Position numbers and translations under genes: made by a program
In this document: positions 44,131 through 55,412 of the stretch, in pieces
Position numbering within the stretch: the stretch's first letter is position 1
How the letters are laid out: every line of letters begins with the position of its first letter
Notes under the pieces: generated by a model
What the model saw: only the letters and a program-made list of their open reading frames with translations
The model's database searches: none
What the model was told of the DNA's origin: nothing
DNA from: Azolla caroliniana
Lineage: Eukaryota; Polypodiophyta
DNA: 64,000 nucleotides
Direction: 5' to 3'
Assembly (NCBI GenBank): GCA_043228905.1
Contig: JBHGNT010000003.1
Location: forward strand, 7,068,001 to 7,132,000

Positions 44131-47100
44131 AGAGGAGTTGATGCTCATCACCGAGGAGAGTGAGATAAACCTTGCCGACGACGAGATGACCTGGGTGGTA
44201 GACTCCGGAGCGTCGTTCCACCTTACCCCGGACCGGAAATGCTTCGCATCCTACTCAGCCGGTGACCACGACTGTGTCCGGATGGGGAATGAAGGTACAT
44301 GCCGAATTGTCGGCATAGGAGACGTGTGGCTGACAACACCAACCGGATGCAAGTTGCTGCTGAAGGATGTCTGACACGTTCCGGAAGTTCGTCTAAACCT
44401 GATATCAACCGGTCGGCTAGATGATGAAGGCTACACGGGTAGCATCCGGAACGGTGTCATGAAGTTCAGCAAAGGGAGCCTGATTGTGGCTCGGGCCCGG
44501 AAGGTCAACACACTGTACCTGATGAATGCCCGGTTATGCCCGGAAGAAGTGAACGTGGCATCTGACACTGCCGGTGAGCTGTGGCACAAGAGGTTGTGTC
44601 ATATGAGCGAGAAGGGGATGAAGAGGCTTGTAGACGACAACCTCATTCCAGTGAAGAACGTGCACTTAGAGAAGTGCACTGATTGTCTGGTCGGTAAGCA
44701 GAACCGGACCTCCTTCCGACCAAGGCCACCGATGAGACGTAATGCACCACTGGAGTTGGTGCATACGGATGTGTGTCAGGTAGACACGAAGTCACATGCC
44801 GGAGCGCAGTACTTCGTGACGTTCATAGATGACCACAACCGGAAGTTGTGGGCCACACCGTTGAAGACGAAGGATCAGGTGTTATCCGTCTTCAAAGAGC
44901 TCCACGCGAGAGTGGAAAGAGAAACTGGCCGGAAGTTGAAGGCGGTTCGAGCAGATAACGGAGGAGAGTACCGGGGGCAGTTCGAGGAGTACTGCCGCTC
45001 GAAGGGAATCCGGCTCGAATTTACCGTGCCGAAGACACCGGAACTAAACGGATTGGCCGAGAGGATGAACCAGACCATAATGGAGAGGGTCCGGAGTATG
45101 CTAGCGCATGCAAAACTACCCAAGAAGTTTTGGGCTGAGGCACTGTCGACGGCGACATACGTGATAAATAGATCACCCTCAGTACCCTTGGACGGAGACA
45201 CGCCATAGAGAGTGTGGACCGGTAAGGAAGTATCCTACCGGCATCTGAAGGTGTTCGGGTGTCTCGCGTACGTGCATGTAGCAAAGGATTGGAGAGGAAA
45301 GTTAGATCCAAAGACCCGGCCATGCATATTCCTCGGTTACGGTGACGATGAGTTCGGCTACCGAGTGTGGGACCCGGTCGACAAGAAGGTATTCCGGAGT
45401 TGAGATATTATCTTCATGGAGGACAAGACGCTCGCCGACTGGGAGTCGGAGAAGAAGATAATGAACTCCGAGTCGACCGGTAAGGATAGACTCTACGATG
45501 AGCAGACCCAACCGGCAAGAGACCGGTTAGCACTCGAGGAACCAGCTGGTTACGGTGAGGATACCGAATCGGCAGAAGAAGAAGTAGAGGAAGCTGAGAC
45601 CGGAACCGGCCAAGACTCCGAATCGGATTCGGATGAAGAGCAAATGGAGGAGCCGGTTACCGAAGCCCGAAGACGTAGATATCCTCTCAGAGAGAGAAGG
45701 GCGCCCCGGAGATTTCCGGATGCAGAGCATGTTCTGCTGACCGATGAGGGGGAGCCGGAAAGCTTCGAAGAAGTGAAGGAAGACACCCACAGACAAAAAT
45801 GGTTAAGTGCCATGCAGGACGAGATGGATTCCCTGCATGAGAACCATACATACGAATTAGTGGAGTTGCCGAAAGGAAAGCGGGCACTCCGAAATAAGTG
45901 GGTGTACAAGTTGAAACCGGGAGATGCCGGCAAACCCCCGAGATACAAAGCCAGGATCGTGGTGAAGGGGTTCCAGCAGAAGAAGGGCGTGGACTTCGAC
46001 GAGATATTTGCCCCGGTAGTAAAGATGACCTCCATCCAGACGGTGCTGAGTATAGCAGCAAGCATGGACCTCGAGGTAGAGTAGCTGGACGTGAAGACGA
46101 CATTCCTTCACGGCGACCTCGAAGAGGAGATCTACATGCAGCAACCAGAAGGATTTGTGGAGAAAGGGAAGGAGCACCTGGTATGCCGGTTGAAGAAGAG
46201 CCTGTACGGACTGAAGCAGGCTCCCCGACAATGGTACCGGAAGTTCGACTCCTTCATGACCGATCAAGGGTACCACAAGACGCAGGCCGATCACTGCGTG
46301 TTTGTGAAGAAGTTCGAAGGAGGGGACTTCCTGATACTCCTCCTGTACGTAGATGACATGTTGATCGTCGGACGTGACCAAGTCAAAATACGGATGCTAA
46401 AGAAGGCTCTCAACCGGACCTTCTCAATGAAAGACTTGGGTCCGGCAAGACAGATGTTGGGGATGCACATCATTCGGGACCGGTCAGTGAAGCAATTATG
46501 GCTGTCACAGGAGAAGTATGTGACAAAGGTGCTTCACCGGTTCAACATGTCAGAAGCGAAACCGGTCGGATCGACACTTCCGGCAAATTGCAGGCTATCC
46601 GGCAAGCAAAGCCCGAAGACGAAAGCAGAGAAGGCGGATATGATGAAGATTCCATATGCCTTTGCCGTCGGGAGCTTGATGTACGCTATGGTGTGTACCC
46701 GACCGGATATAGGATACGCAGTCGGAGTGGTGAGCCGGTTCATGAGTAATCCCGGCAAGGAGCATTGGAACGCGATCAAATGGATACTCTAGTATTTGAA
46801 GGGCACTTCAAATATGTGTCTCCGATTCGGCTCCGGAAAACCTCAACTGGACGGTTTCACCGATTCGGACATGTCGGCTGATGTGGATACCAGCCGGTCT
46901 ACATCCGGGTATGTGATGACATATGTAGGGGGAGCTGTTTCGTGGCAGTCGAGGCTGCAGAAGACGGTTGCATTGTCAACCACAGAGGCGGAGTACATGG
47001 CGGCTGTGGAAGCCGGCAAGGAAATATTATGGATGAAGGACTTCATCGGAGAGCTCGGTATCCGGCAAGAGGAATACCGACTCTACTGCGACAGTCAAAG

Positions 47101-47323
47101 TGCCATCCACCTTGCTAAGAATGCGGCCTACCATTCCCGGACGAAGCATATCCAGCGAAGGTATCACTGGATCCGGGAAAGAGTAGATGACCAGGAGTTC
47201 GTACTGACGAAGATCCACATGGCCGAGAACGGGTCAGATATGCTGACCAAAGTGCTGACACCCGACAAGCTGGACGCATGCCGGAAGAAGATCGGGTTGG
47301 TAAGACACCCCATGCCGGAGTGA
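44110..47323 (+). pseudogene. Copia C1 pol (protease-integrase-RT-RNase H) with stops
   Basis: One frame carries all pol domains. Protease: WVVDSGASFHL near 44200. Integrase: zinc region WHKRLCHMS...CTDCLVGK, then the catalytic residues in HTDVC, VRADNGGEY and NGLAERMNQ (44750-45070). Reverse transcriptase: RNKWVYKLKPGD, LDVKTTFLHGDLEE near 46090, YVDDML near 46350. RNase H: TDSDMSADVDTSRSTSGY and STTEAEYMA. The frame ends in PDKLDACRKKIGLVRHPMPE at 47323, just before the polypurine tract. It is broken by five stops, near 44373, 45207, 45402, 46083 and 46791. Several fall where relatives have Arg or Gln, consistent with C-to-T change. Confidence 0.9.
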
Positions 47324-47331
47324 AGGGGGAG
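47322..47331 (+). other. Copia C1 polypurine tract
   Basis: GAAGGGGGAG directly before the 3' LTR and overlapping the end of the pol frame. It primes plus-strand DNA synthesis in this family. Confidence 0.85.
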
Positions 47332-48066
47332 TTTGTTGGGAAACAGGTCCCTCCGGATGGTGCAGGCCCGGTACGAACCAGATGAGGAGTACCCGGCTAC
47401 GGAGAGCCGGATGGTGCAGGCCCGGTATGAACCGGATGAGGAGTACCCGGCTACGGAGAGCTGGATGGTGCAGGCCCGGTACGAACCGGATGAGGAGCAC
47501 CCGGCTACGGAGAGCCGGATGGTGCAGGCCCGATACGAACCAGATGAGGAGTACCCGGCTACGGAGAGCCGGGTGGTGCAGGCCCGGTACGAACCGGAGG
47601 AAGAGACATATTCGTAAATATGTTTCTGAGAGCCCATCGAGGCTATATTTATAAATAGCCGAAAAGTCATATTAGTATAAATATGACTTAGGGCAAACTT
47701 TTAACTGTTGTTGTTGTTGTTGTTGTTGTTATTCTTCCTTGTTGGTGCAAGAAGAAGAGAGTGCGTAACTGTACAGAGAGAGAGAGAGAGACGAGGTCGT
47801 TGCCTCTGTTGTAACCGCCGCCTGTGGCGAAGATCTGTGAGCACGAGGTCGTTACCTCAGTGAACTCACTGTTGTATATTCCTACATAGTGATAGTTTGC
47901 AGCCTGTGGGCTGCCGTGGTTTTTCCCCTAGTTTGGGGTTTTCCATGTTAACCTCCTGTGTACCATTTCTCCTCTTTGTGTTGTGTTCTATTTCCCGTTT
48001 TCTGTGTATGAAAAGAATCTCGGTTGTGGCCGAGCTTTGTGCATAAGGAACGTTGGGTTCCCGTCA
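47332..48066 (+). repeat. Copia C1 3' LTR with expanded 54-bp repeat
   Basis: 735 bp, against 575 bp for the 5' LTR. The difference is explained by a tandem 54-bp unit, GGTGCAGGCCCGGTACGAAC onward, present about five times here (47358-47600) and about two times in the 5' LTR (42718-42800). The unit is a multiple of three and open in the plus frame, encoding VQARYEPDEEYPATESRM. The LTR is followed by TCTTTGC (48067-48073), matching the left flank. Confidence 0.92.
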
Positions 48067-48073
48067 TCTTTGC

Positions 48074-50852
48074 CCTTGCGTCTCCCCCTCAAGTGCGGCA
48101 CGTCGAGATGCTGAACACCAAGCATTTCGGTAAAGTGCTGCAACTTGTCCGACCCGAGCGGCTTGGTAAAGATGTCGGCAACTTGCCGATCCGTGTGAAC
48201 ATATTGTAGTTCAACTTCATTGCTCAGGACCTGCTCACGCACAAAGTGATAATGCACTTCTATGTGCTTTGTGCGAGCATGGAACACAGGGTTCTTGGCA
48301 AGTTGCATGCTGCTGAGGTTATCGTAGTAGATCAGGATTGGGGTCGGTACCTTGATCTGCAGGTCTTGCAGTAGTCGCCGAAGCCAAATGGCTTTGCAGG
48401 TGGCAACAGTTGCGCCCCGGTATTCAGCCTCAGTGCTGGATAGAGCCATTGTTGGCTGTGTTTTGCTGCTCCACGCAACAACTGCGCTCCCAAGAGAAAA
48501 CATAAAGCCGAAAGTTGAGCGACGATCCGTTGCATCGCTAGCCCAATCGGCATCCGTGTAGGCGACAAGCTCTTCGGTTATACCTTGCCGGTATAAGAGC
48601 CCCCGGTCCTTAGTGCCGCTTACATACCTTAGTATTCGTTGCGCGCACTGAAGGTGCTCCACGGTCGGCTTCTACATGAATTGGCTTACCACTCCGACCG
48701 GATAGCTAATATCGGGTCGGGTGATGGTCAAGTAGATCAAGCTTCCGACTATTTGTCGGAACCGTTTCTCATCGTAGGCTGGTCCGGAGTTGGGATGGAT
48801 GTTCTGATTCCGGTCTAGGGGTGTGGAGACAGGTCGACATTCCGGCATGCCAAACTTGTACAGTATATTCAACACATAATGGCGTTGAGAAAGCAATATG
48901 CCGTTGGGGGTGCGGATCACCTCGATCCCCAAAAAATAATGAAGGTCCCCCAAGTCCTTCATATCGAATGCATCCGACAACTGGGACTTGACGCGGTTGA
49001 TTTCCGGAAGACCTGGGCCGGTGATGACTAAATCATCAACATAGAGTAAGATACATACCAGACCGTTTGAGCCTTGACGGATGAACAGGGAAGAGTCCGA
49101 CTTAGAGGCAACAAACCCCATCTTTCGCAACCGGTGCGTGATCTTAGCATTCCAAGCATGGGGGGCTTGCTTCAAGCCGTACAACGACTTCCTCAGCCGG
49201 CATACCGCCAACTTGTTCACCTCCGACTGAAATCCGGGGGGCTGATTCATAAAGACTTCTTCTTCAAGATCTCCTTGAAGGAAGGCATTCTTCACATCCA
49301 TCTGATGAAGATGTCACCCCCTTGCTGCAGCAACCGCCAGTACCACACGAACCGTCGTCATCTGGGCGTCATCTTCGCTACAGGAGCGAAGGTCTCGTTG
49401 TAGTCGATTCTGTGGGTCTGCGCATATCCCTTCGCCACTAACCGGGCCTTGTACCAGTTAACTGTACCGTCGACATTGTACTTTACCTTGTACACCCACT
49501 TGCATCCGATCGGTTTACAGTGACGGGGAGGGTCAACCAGGTCCCAAGTTCCGTTGGCATCTAGTGCCCGCATTTCTTCCTCCATAGCGGCACGCCAATT
49601 TGCGTCCTTTGCCGCTTCCGCGTAGCTCTCCGGCTCACGCACTTCCGCGACCTTGGTCATGTACGCATAATGATGCGCCATGTACTCATTATACTCGTAC
49701 CGTTTAATAGGATCCTTCTGGCGGGTGGACCGGCGTAACTCACCGTTACCCGGTATGAGACCCTTCTTGGCCGGTTCGGTCTTCGTTCCCGAAGATCTGC
49801 CTATGTCCTTGCCGAAGTCAGATATGCACCGATCCGACTCATCATTGTCGGTCTCGAATTTCGGCATCTTCTGCTTCCCTTTCTCGTTGCGTGTGAACCG
49901 TCTCCTCAGTTCCTTGTGCGGGGAGAGCACGACAGAGTCTCCACTACTCGCCGTCTCATCATCCAACTGGTTGGACTGATCCAGTCTCTCATTCGGTCCG
50001 CTTAACTAGAACGATTCCGGACTCTCATCTTGAGTCCCGACTTCATCTTTCTCTACTTGGGTCGGTTCGGGCTCACTAGCCCCATCCTCCGACATCGGGT
50101 CGGGATCGGAAGTTGGAGTCGGTAAGGAATACCACGATGCCGATTCATCAAACTCGACATCTCGGCTGACTCAGACCTGCTTCGTCTGGGGGTTATAACA
50201 CTTATACCCCTTTTGCTCTTGAGCATAGCCGACTAGGATGCATTTTTCCGATTTTGCATCCAGCTTTCTCCGCTTCTCATCCGACACATGTACATAGGCT
50301 ATGCTGCCGAATATCTGGAGGTGTTTCAAATTCGGCTTGCGCCCGAAATACAGCTCGTGAGCTGACACCTTGTCCCCGATCCGGTTCTGGATGTAAACGA
50401 CCGTTTGGACCGCCTCCGCCTAGTAGAACTTGGGCATGCTCTTTTCCTCCAGCATTGCCCTAGCCGCGTCAATCAGCGACCGATTCTTCCTTTCGGCCAC
50501 ACCGTTCTATTGCGGTGTGTATCTGCAGTTGAATTCTCGCCGAATTCCTTTTTGTTGTAGATAGCTGTTGAATTGGCCGGAAAAGTACTCTTTTCCGCCA
50601 TCCGACCGTAGGCATTTGATCTTCCTCTCCGATTCCCGTTCCACCATCTTTTGGAGGCTCCGGAAACACTCGAAGACTTCGCTCTTCCGCTCAATGAGGT
50701 AGATCCACGTATTCCGCGTGTAGTCGTCGATGAAGGAGACGAAATATCGACTCCCGCCAATGCTAACATTTTGTGCCGGTCCCCACACATCCGAATGGAT
50801 AAGATCGAGCTTGTTACGGCTTCGATTTCTTTCGGTGGGGAATGGAAGCTGG
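48074..50852 (-). pseudogene. Copia C2 pol (integrase to RNase H), 5' truncated
   Basis: Read downward from 50850. Integrase: LPFPTERNRSRNK, IHSDVWG, LRSDGGKEY, NGVAERKN, then the GSIAYVHVSDEKRRKLD block. Reverse transcriptase: GCKWVYKVKYNVDGT near 49490, MDVKNAFLQGDLEE at 49301, YVDD at 49032-49043. RNase H: YTDADWASDATDRRST, SSTEAEYRG, HARTKHIEVHYHF, with the end RGRRKGKD at 48074 where C1 is inserted. Stops lie near 50506, 50430, 50165, 50007 and 48672; most are CAG/CGA/TGG-derived types. Gag, protease and the integrase zinc region are missing: at about 50852 the sequence passes directly into Gypsy G1. Confidence 0.87.
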
Positions 50853-53800
50853 TGTCTGTACAATTTATGACAGTTCGCCCAAATCATGAGAGGAACAAGC
50901 AAGAGCTTCGTGATCATTCAATACCAAAAGACTGTGATGATTTTGATAATTAGGTTTTTGACTAGGACTGTTGCGAGTGAGGGTTGCAATAGTCCCATTA
51001 TTAAAAGACCCTCATATAGGGCATTACAACATATGAATAAGTCATTTCATGTTTCTGAAAGTGGTGTTATATGTGTGACTAGGATGTATGAATGCAAGAG
51101 GAACTTGAAAAAGAATGTTAATCTGTTTCAGCAGGCATTGAAGGATAATGGAGTACTTGAAATGGAAGAGCAGATTGAAAGTGTTATGGAAGAAATTTCT
51201 TTTGGAAATACTTTAGAAGAGTTAGAAATGTATTTGAAAGAAGATGATGAGAATGTTAGAAAGATACATGTAAACTCAATTGATATGTATTATGAAATTG
51301 ATAAGTATACTTATAAATATGAAGAAGTAGAAGGTTTATGTAACACAAAATATAAAACAATAGATAAAAAGATTAAACCTAATGCAGTACCATTACCTAT
51401 TGGTAGCGAAGAGAAGATAAAGGCAACATCAACCGAGTCTATGCTTCGACCAATAGAGAAGATTGGACATCACTTCACTTCGGATACAATAAATAACTTA
51501 AGAGTCAGAGGGGGTGAATTTCTTCTACAATCGGAGATCACGACTTTCAAAGACATGATCTTTAGGCATGGGAAAGCGTTCGCATTCAAAGCCGAGGAGA
51601 TTGGTTGTGTCGATCCAAAGGTGGTAACGCCAATGGTAATATTTACTATCCCTCATATTCCTTGGAATTTTAAACCTATTGCAGTACCGAGAGCTTGATT
51701 ACCTCAATTGTTGGAGCTATTGAAGGATAAAGTCAAGATGAAGATTTTAGAGCCTTCAAATGCACCATACTCCAACCGATGGTTCACAGTTCCAAAGAAA
51801 GATGGTTCTCTAAGATTCATTCAAGATCTACAACCAGTCAACAAAGTCACAATCCGAAATGCAGGAATCGGCCCGATCGTTGATGAATTTGCGGAAGCTT
51901 TTGCTGGGAGAGCAATTTACTCTATGGGAGACCTATATTCAGGATACGACCAATTTCAACTAGCAATTGATAGTCGCAATATCACAACAATGAAAACACC
52001 AATTGGGTTGGTTCGAATGTGCACTATACCTCAAGGTGGGACAAATTCAGTTGCTCATATGATGAATGCAATGAACAAGGTTCTACAAGAGTACATCCCA
52101 AAGGTAACTATGCCATTTTTAGATGATATTCCTATTAAGGGATGCTTAGAAAGAGAGAAAGATGAGACTATGGTTGGAAATGGTTGCAGAAAGTTTGTGA
52201 TGGATCACATTAATGATTGTGAAAGTAATTTAAATAAGCTTGAGCAGGTACATTTGACACTATCAGGAACAAAGTCAAGCTTTGGGCAGAACAAAGTTCT
52301 GATAGTTGGTCATATGTGTGGTTGGTATGGGAGGAAGCCGTCACCGATCAAAATTAATGCAATACAAAATATGAAGGAGGTTTGTGAATCGGTAACAGAG
52401 GTGAGAAGATTTTTAGGTGCATGTGTGTTTTATCATATTTGGTTACCACACTTTGCACATGTATCAGATCCTCTATATCAACTTTTAAGAAAAGGGAAGA
52501 AGTTTATATGGACTGATGAACATACACAAGTTGTTCAACAGTTGAAAGAAGCATTATTGAAAGCACTAGTTCTTTGTCAACCAGACTACAAAGGTGAAAG
52601 ACCAATTATAGTAACAGTTGATACTAGCCCAATAAGGATCGATTGGGTTATCAACCAAGAAGATGAAGACCAACATCGATATGCTATCAGATTTGGAGCA
52701 AAGATATTAAATGAAAGACAAAGAAACTATGCACAAGTTAAACGAGAATTGGGGGGTTTGCTTACTGCATTAAAAACAGATAGAGATTACTTGATCGGAG
52801 CAGATGTAGTGGTTGAAACAGATTGTCTGCCACTCATCAGAATGATAGCAAGTTGCACCACACCAGATATTGCAATGCTTCAGTGGATTGCATACATTAG
52901 AACCATGAACCCAGAATTACAACATATAAAGGGCAAAGAGAACCCAGTCGCAGATATGTTGTCAAGAGCAAGGTTCATAAATGAAAGGGTGATGCAAGCT
53001 GAAGATAAGAATTGGGCAACTGCAAGCCATCAAGTTGCTCATCAAGTATCTATTATGCCTCATGATGAGTTTAATGTAAGCATAATGTTCAAAGACACCG
53101 AATATGAAGGTCAATGGTTAGAAATAGGAAACTTTTTAAAGACTCAAGAAGCCAACCCATCATGGTCAAAGAAACAATTAAATGAATTTCGACAAAGGGC
53201 ATTCAAGTTTTTTTTACATGAAGGGCATTTATGGAGGCGCCCAAAAAGGCCAACCGAAAATCCTCTTCGAGTCATTTGTAAGGATGATATTAAGAGAAAG
53301 TTAATTACTGAATTCCATGATAGTTTGTGGGCAGGACATAGAGGCATATGGGCGACATTTATGAAGTTAAAAGAAAAGTATTGGTGGCCACATATGTATA
53401 AAGATGTAATGAAATTTGTGGAAACTTGTGAAATATGTCAAAGGTATTCAACTATTCGATATCGAGATGAGCTAAAACCAACATATTCATCATCAATGCA
53501 TTATAAATGGATGGTTGATCTAGTGACAATGCCACTTGGGGAAGGTCAAATGCGATATGTAGTACTAGCAAGAGAAGACCTTACAAACCAAGTAGAAGGA
53601 AGACCACTACGACAAAAAACAACTAGAGTTGTATGTAAATTTTTGTTAGAAGATGTAATATGTCATTATGGGTGTGTTGGTAAAATAATTGCAGATAGAG
53701 GAGAACTTGACTCTGATGAAGCTAGAGACTTCTTCAACCGGATTGGGGTCAAATTATCGCTTACAACTGCGTATAATCCAGAAGCCAATGGAAAGATTGA

Positions 53801-54732
53801 AAGAGGACATAGCCCAATAGTTAAGGCGATCGTGAAAAGTTGTAAAGGTAAAATAAGAGATTGGCCACGCATGCTACCGTATGCACTATGGGCAGATCGG
53901 ACAACACATAGTTCGGTAACAGGATATATGCCAGCTGAATTGATACTTGGCCAAAAACCCATCATGCCAATAGAAGGATCAATTTTGTCATGGACATCTA
54001 TTCCATGGAGAGAAGAGTTGAGCTGAGAAGAATTGTTGGCTTTGCGAATTCAACAATTAGAGCGTGGGCCTGAAGATGTCGAATTAGCAGCACAACGATT
54101 GGAGGCTTGATTGAAGAATAAAATTTGTTTTGATAAAACTCACAGAATTCAACATAAGAAGATAGAAGAAGGGGATTGGGTGCTTGTGTATGATAGCAGT
54201 TTAGATAATCAACATAGCACTGTCCGCAAGTTCGGTAACAGGATATATGCCAGCTGAATTGATACTTGGCCAAAAACCCATCATGCCAATAGAAGGATCA
54301 ATTATGTCATGGACATCTATTCCATGGAGAGAAGAGTTGAGCTGAGAAGAATTGTTGGCTTTGCGAATTCAACAATTAGAGCGTTGGCCTGAAGATGTCG
54401 AATTAGCAGCACAACGATTGGAGGCTTGATTGAAGAATAAAATTTGTTTTGATAAAACTCACAGAATTCAACATAAGAAGATAGAAGAAGGGGATTGGGT
54501 GCTTGTGTATGATAGCAGTTTAGATAATCAACATAGCATTGTCCGCAAGTTCGCTGAAAGCTGGTTTGGGCCTTATATCGTAAGAAAAGTATATGATAAC
54601 TTTACTTATAAGCTTAGTGAATTGGATGGGACACTAATCCTAAACGTGGTAGCTAGAAAGAGGATAAAAGTATTTAAGAAAAGGTTTGAGCTTGAACCTC
54701 CTCCAATAGATCAACATGAAGATGAAAGATAG
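50853..54732 (+). pseudogene. Gypsy G1 pol (protease end-RT-RNase H-integrase)
   Basis: It resumes with SVQFMTVRPNHERNKQEL, which parallels the protease end of G2. After a linker comes the reverse transcriptase: PSNAPYSNRWFTVPKKDGS, FIQDLQPVNKVTIRN, YSGYDQFQLAID, IPQGGTNS, and FLDD as the catalytic YXDD equivalent near 52115. RNase H follows (VDTSPIRIDWVINQ, NYAQVKRELGGLL, VETDCLPL). The integrase has a zinc region WAGHRGIW...CEICQ, then KWMVDLV, IIADRGELD and NGKIERGH. A stop at 51696-51698 precedes RT; TGA stops lie near 54024 and 54108. A 319-bp tandem duplication shifts the frame near the end. The final run (KKIEEGDWVLVYDSSLDNQ to DQHEDER) ends at 54732. AT-rich codon use contrasts with the GC-rich Copias nested in it. 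Confidence 0.88.
53912..54549 (+). repeat. 319-bp tandem duplication in G1 integrase
   Basis: The block beginning TTCGGTAACAGGATATATGC starts at 53912 and again at 54231, and both copies run through GTCCGCAAG. 319 is not divisible by three, so the frame is lost at the joint. Both copies carry the same two TGA stops, so those stops predate the duplication. Confidence 0.92.
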
Positions 54733-54761
54733 TGGCACATGCTGGAGGATGTGCAGGTCTA

Positions 54762-54893
54762 GAGGGGGTGGGGTGGATGTCATGAAGTAAAAAAGCTTCA
54801 CATTAAAAGTCTACAATAAGATAAATACGTAACTAAAATAAAATTTGATAATGTTAACAACGCATATGATAATATTATATATATGTAAAGAAA

Positions 54894-54942
<49 letters not shown>

Positions 54943-55412
54943 TAAATACATTATATTACACGAACAAGAGAGGACTTGAACGAATAACCCCGCCCTATGA
55001 CTTTCAAATCTTACCATTTACTCTATACTAATAATATATATAAGATAAAGGATTTGCTTCATGAAATAAAAACGACGTTACATGTTGTATTCAATAATAT
55101 TTGAGAGACTCGAACCCACAACCTCATATACCAAAGTCAACACACGTACTATATTTTCATGTTGATTCTTACGCCATATATTTTTTCATACATGAAAGCT
55201 CAAATGAGCGAGATGCCTATCATGCATCACATGTAATGCAAGAATTATAAATCTCTTTTATTCATTCAAATATCATTCAATATCCTATCTTGTCATATCT
55301 TGTTGATCTCTATTTACTCTATCTCTACACTTTCGTCTCTTCCGTCCATAATCCCAGTGATTCCTTCCTCACTTTCACGATATCTTTTGTCTACGCAACG
55401 CTACGCTTCTAG
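54762..55412 (+). repeat. Gypsy G1 polypurine tract and 3' LTR
   Basis: AGAGGGGGTGGGGTGGA (54762-54777) precedes an LTR starting TGTCATGA at 54778. It matches the 5' LTR but has an internal deletion and an expanded (TA)n run (54894-54940), and it lacks the terminal bases up to TCACGACA. At about 55413 it abuts Copia C3. Confidence 0.87.

Noticed and set aside
45550-46381. Long minus-strand frames opposite C1 pol
   Set aside because: Antisense shadows of GC-rich pol sequence; no independent motif.
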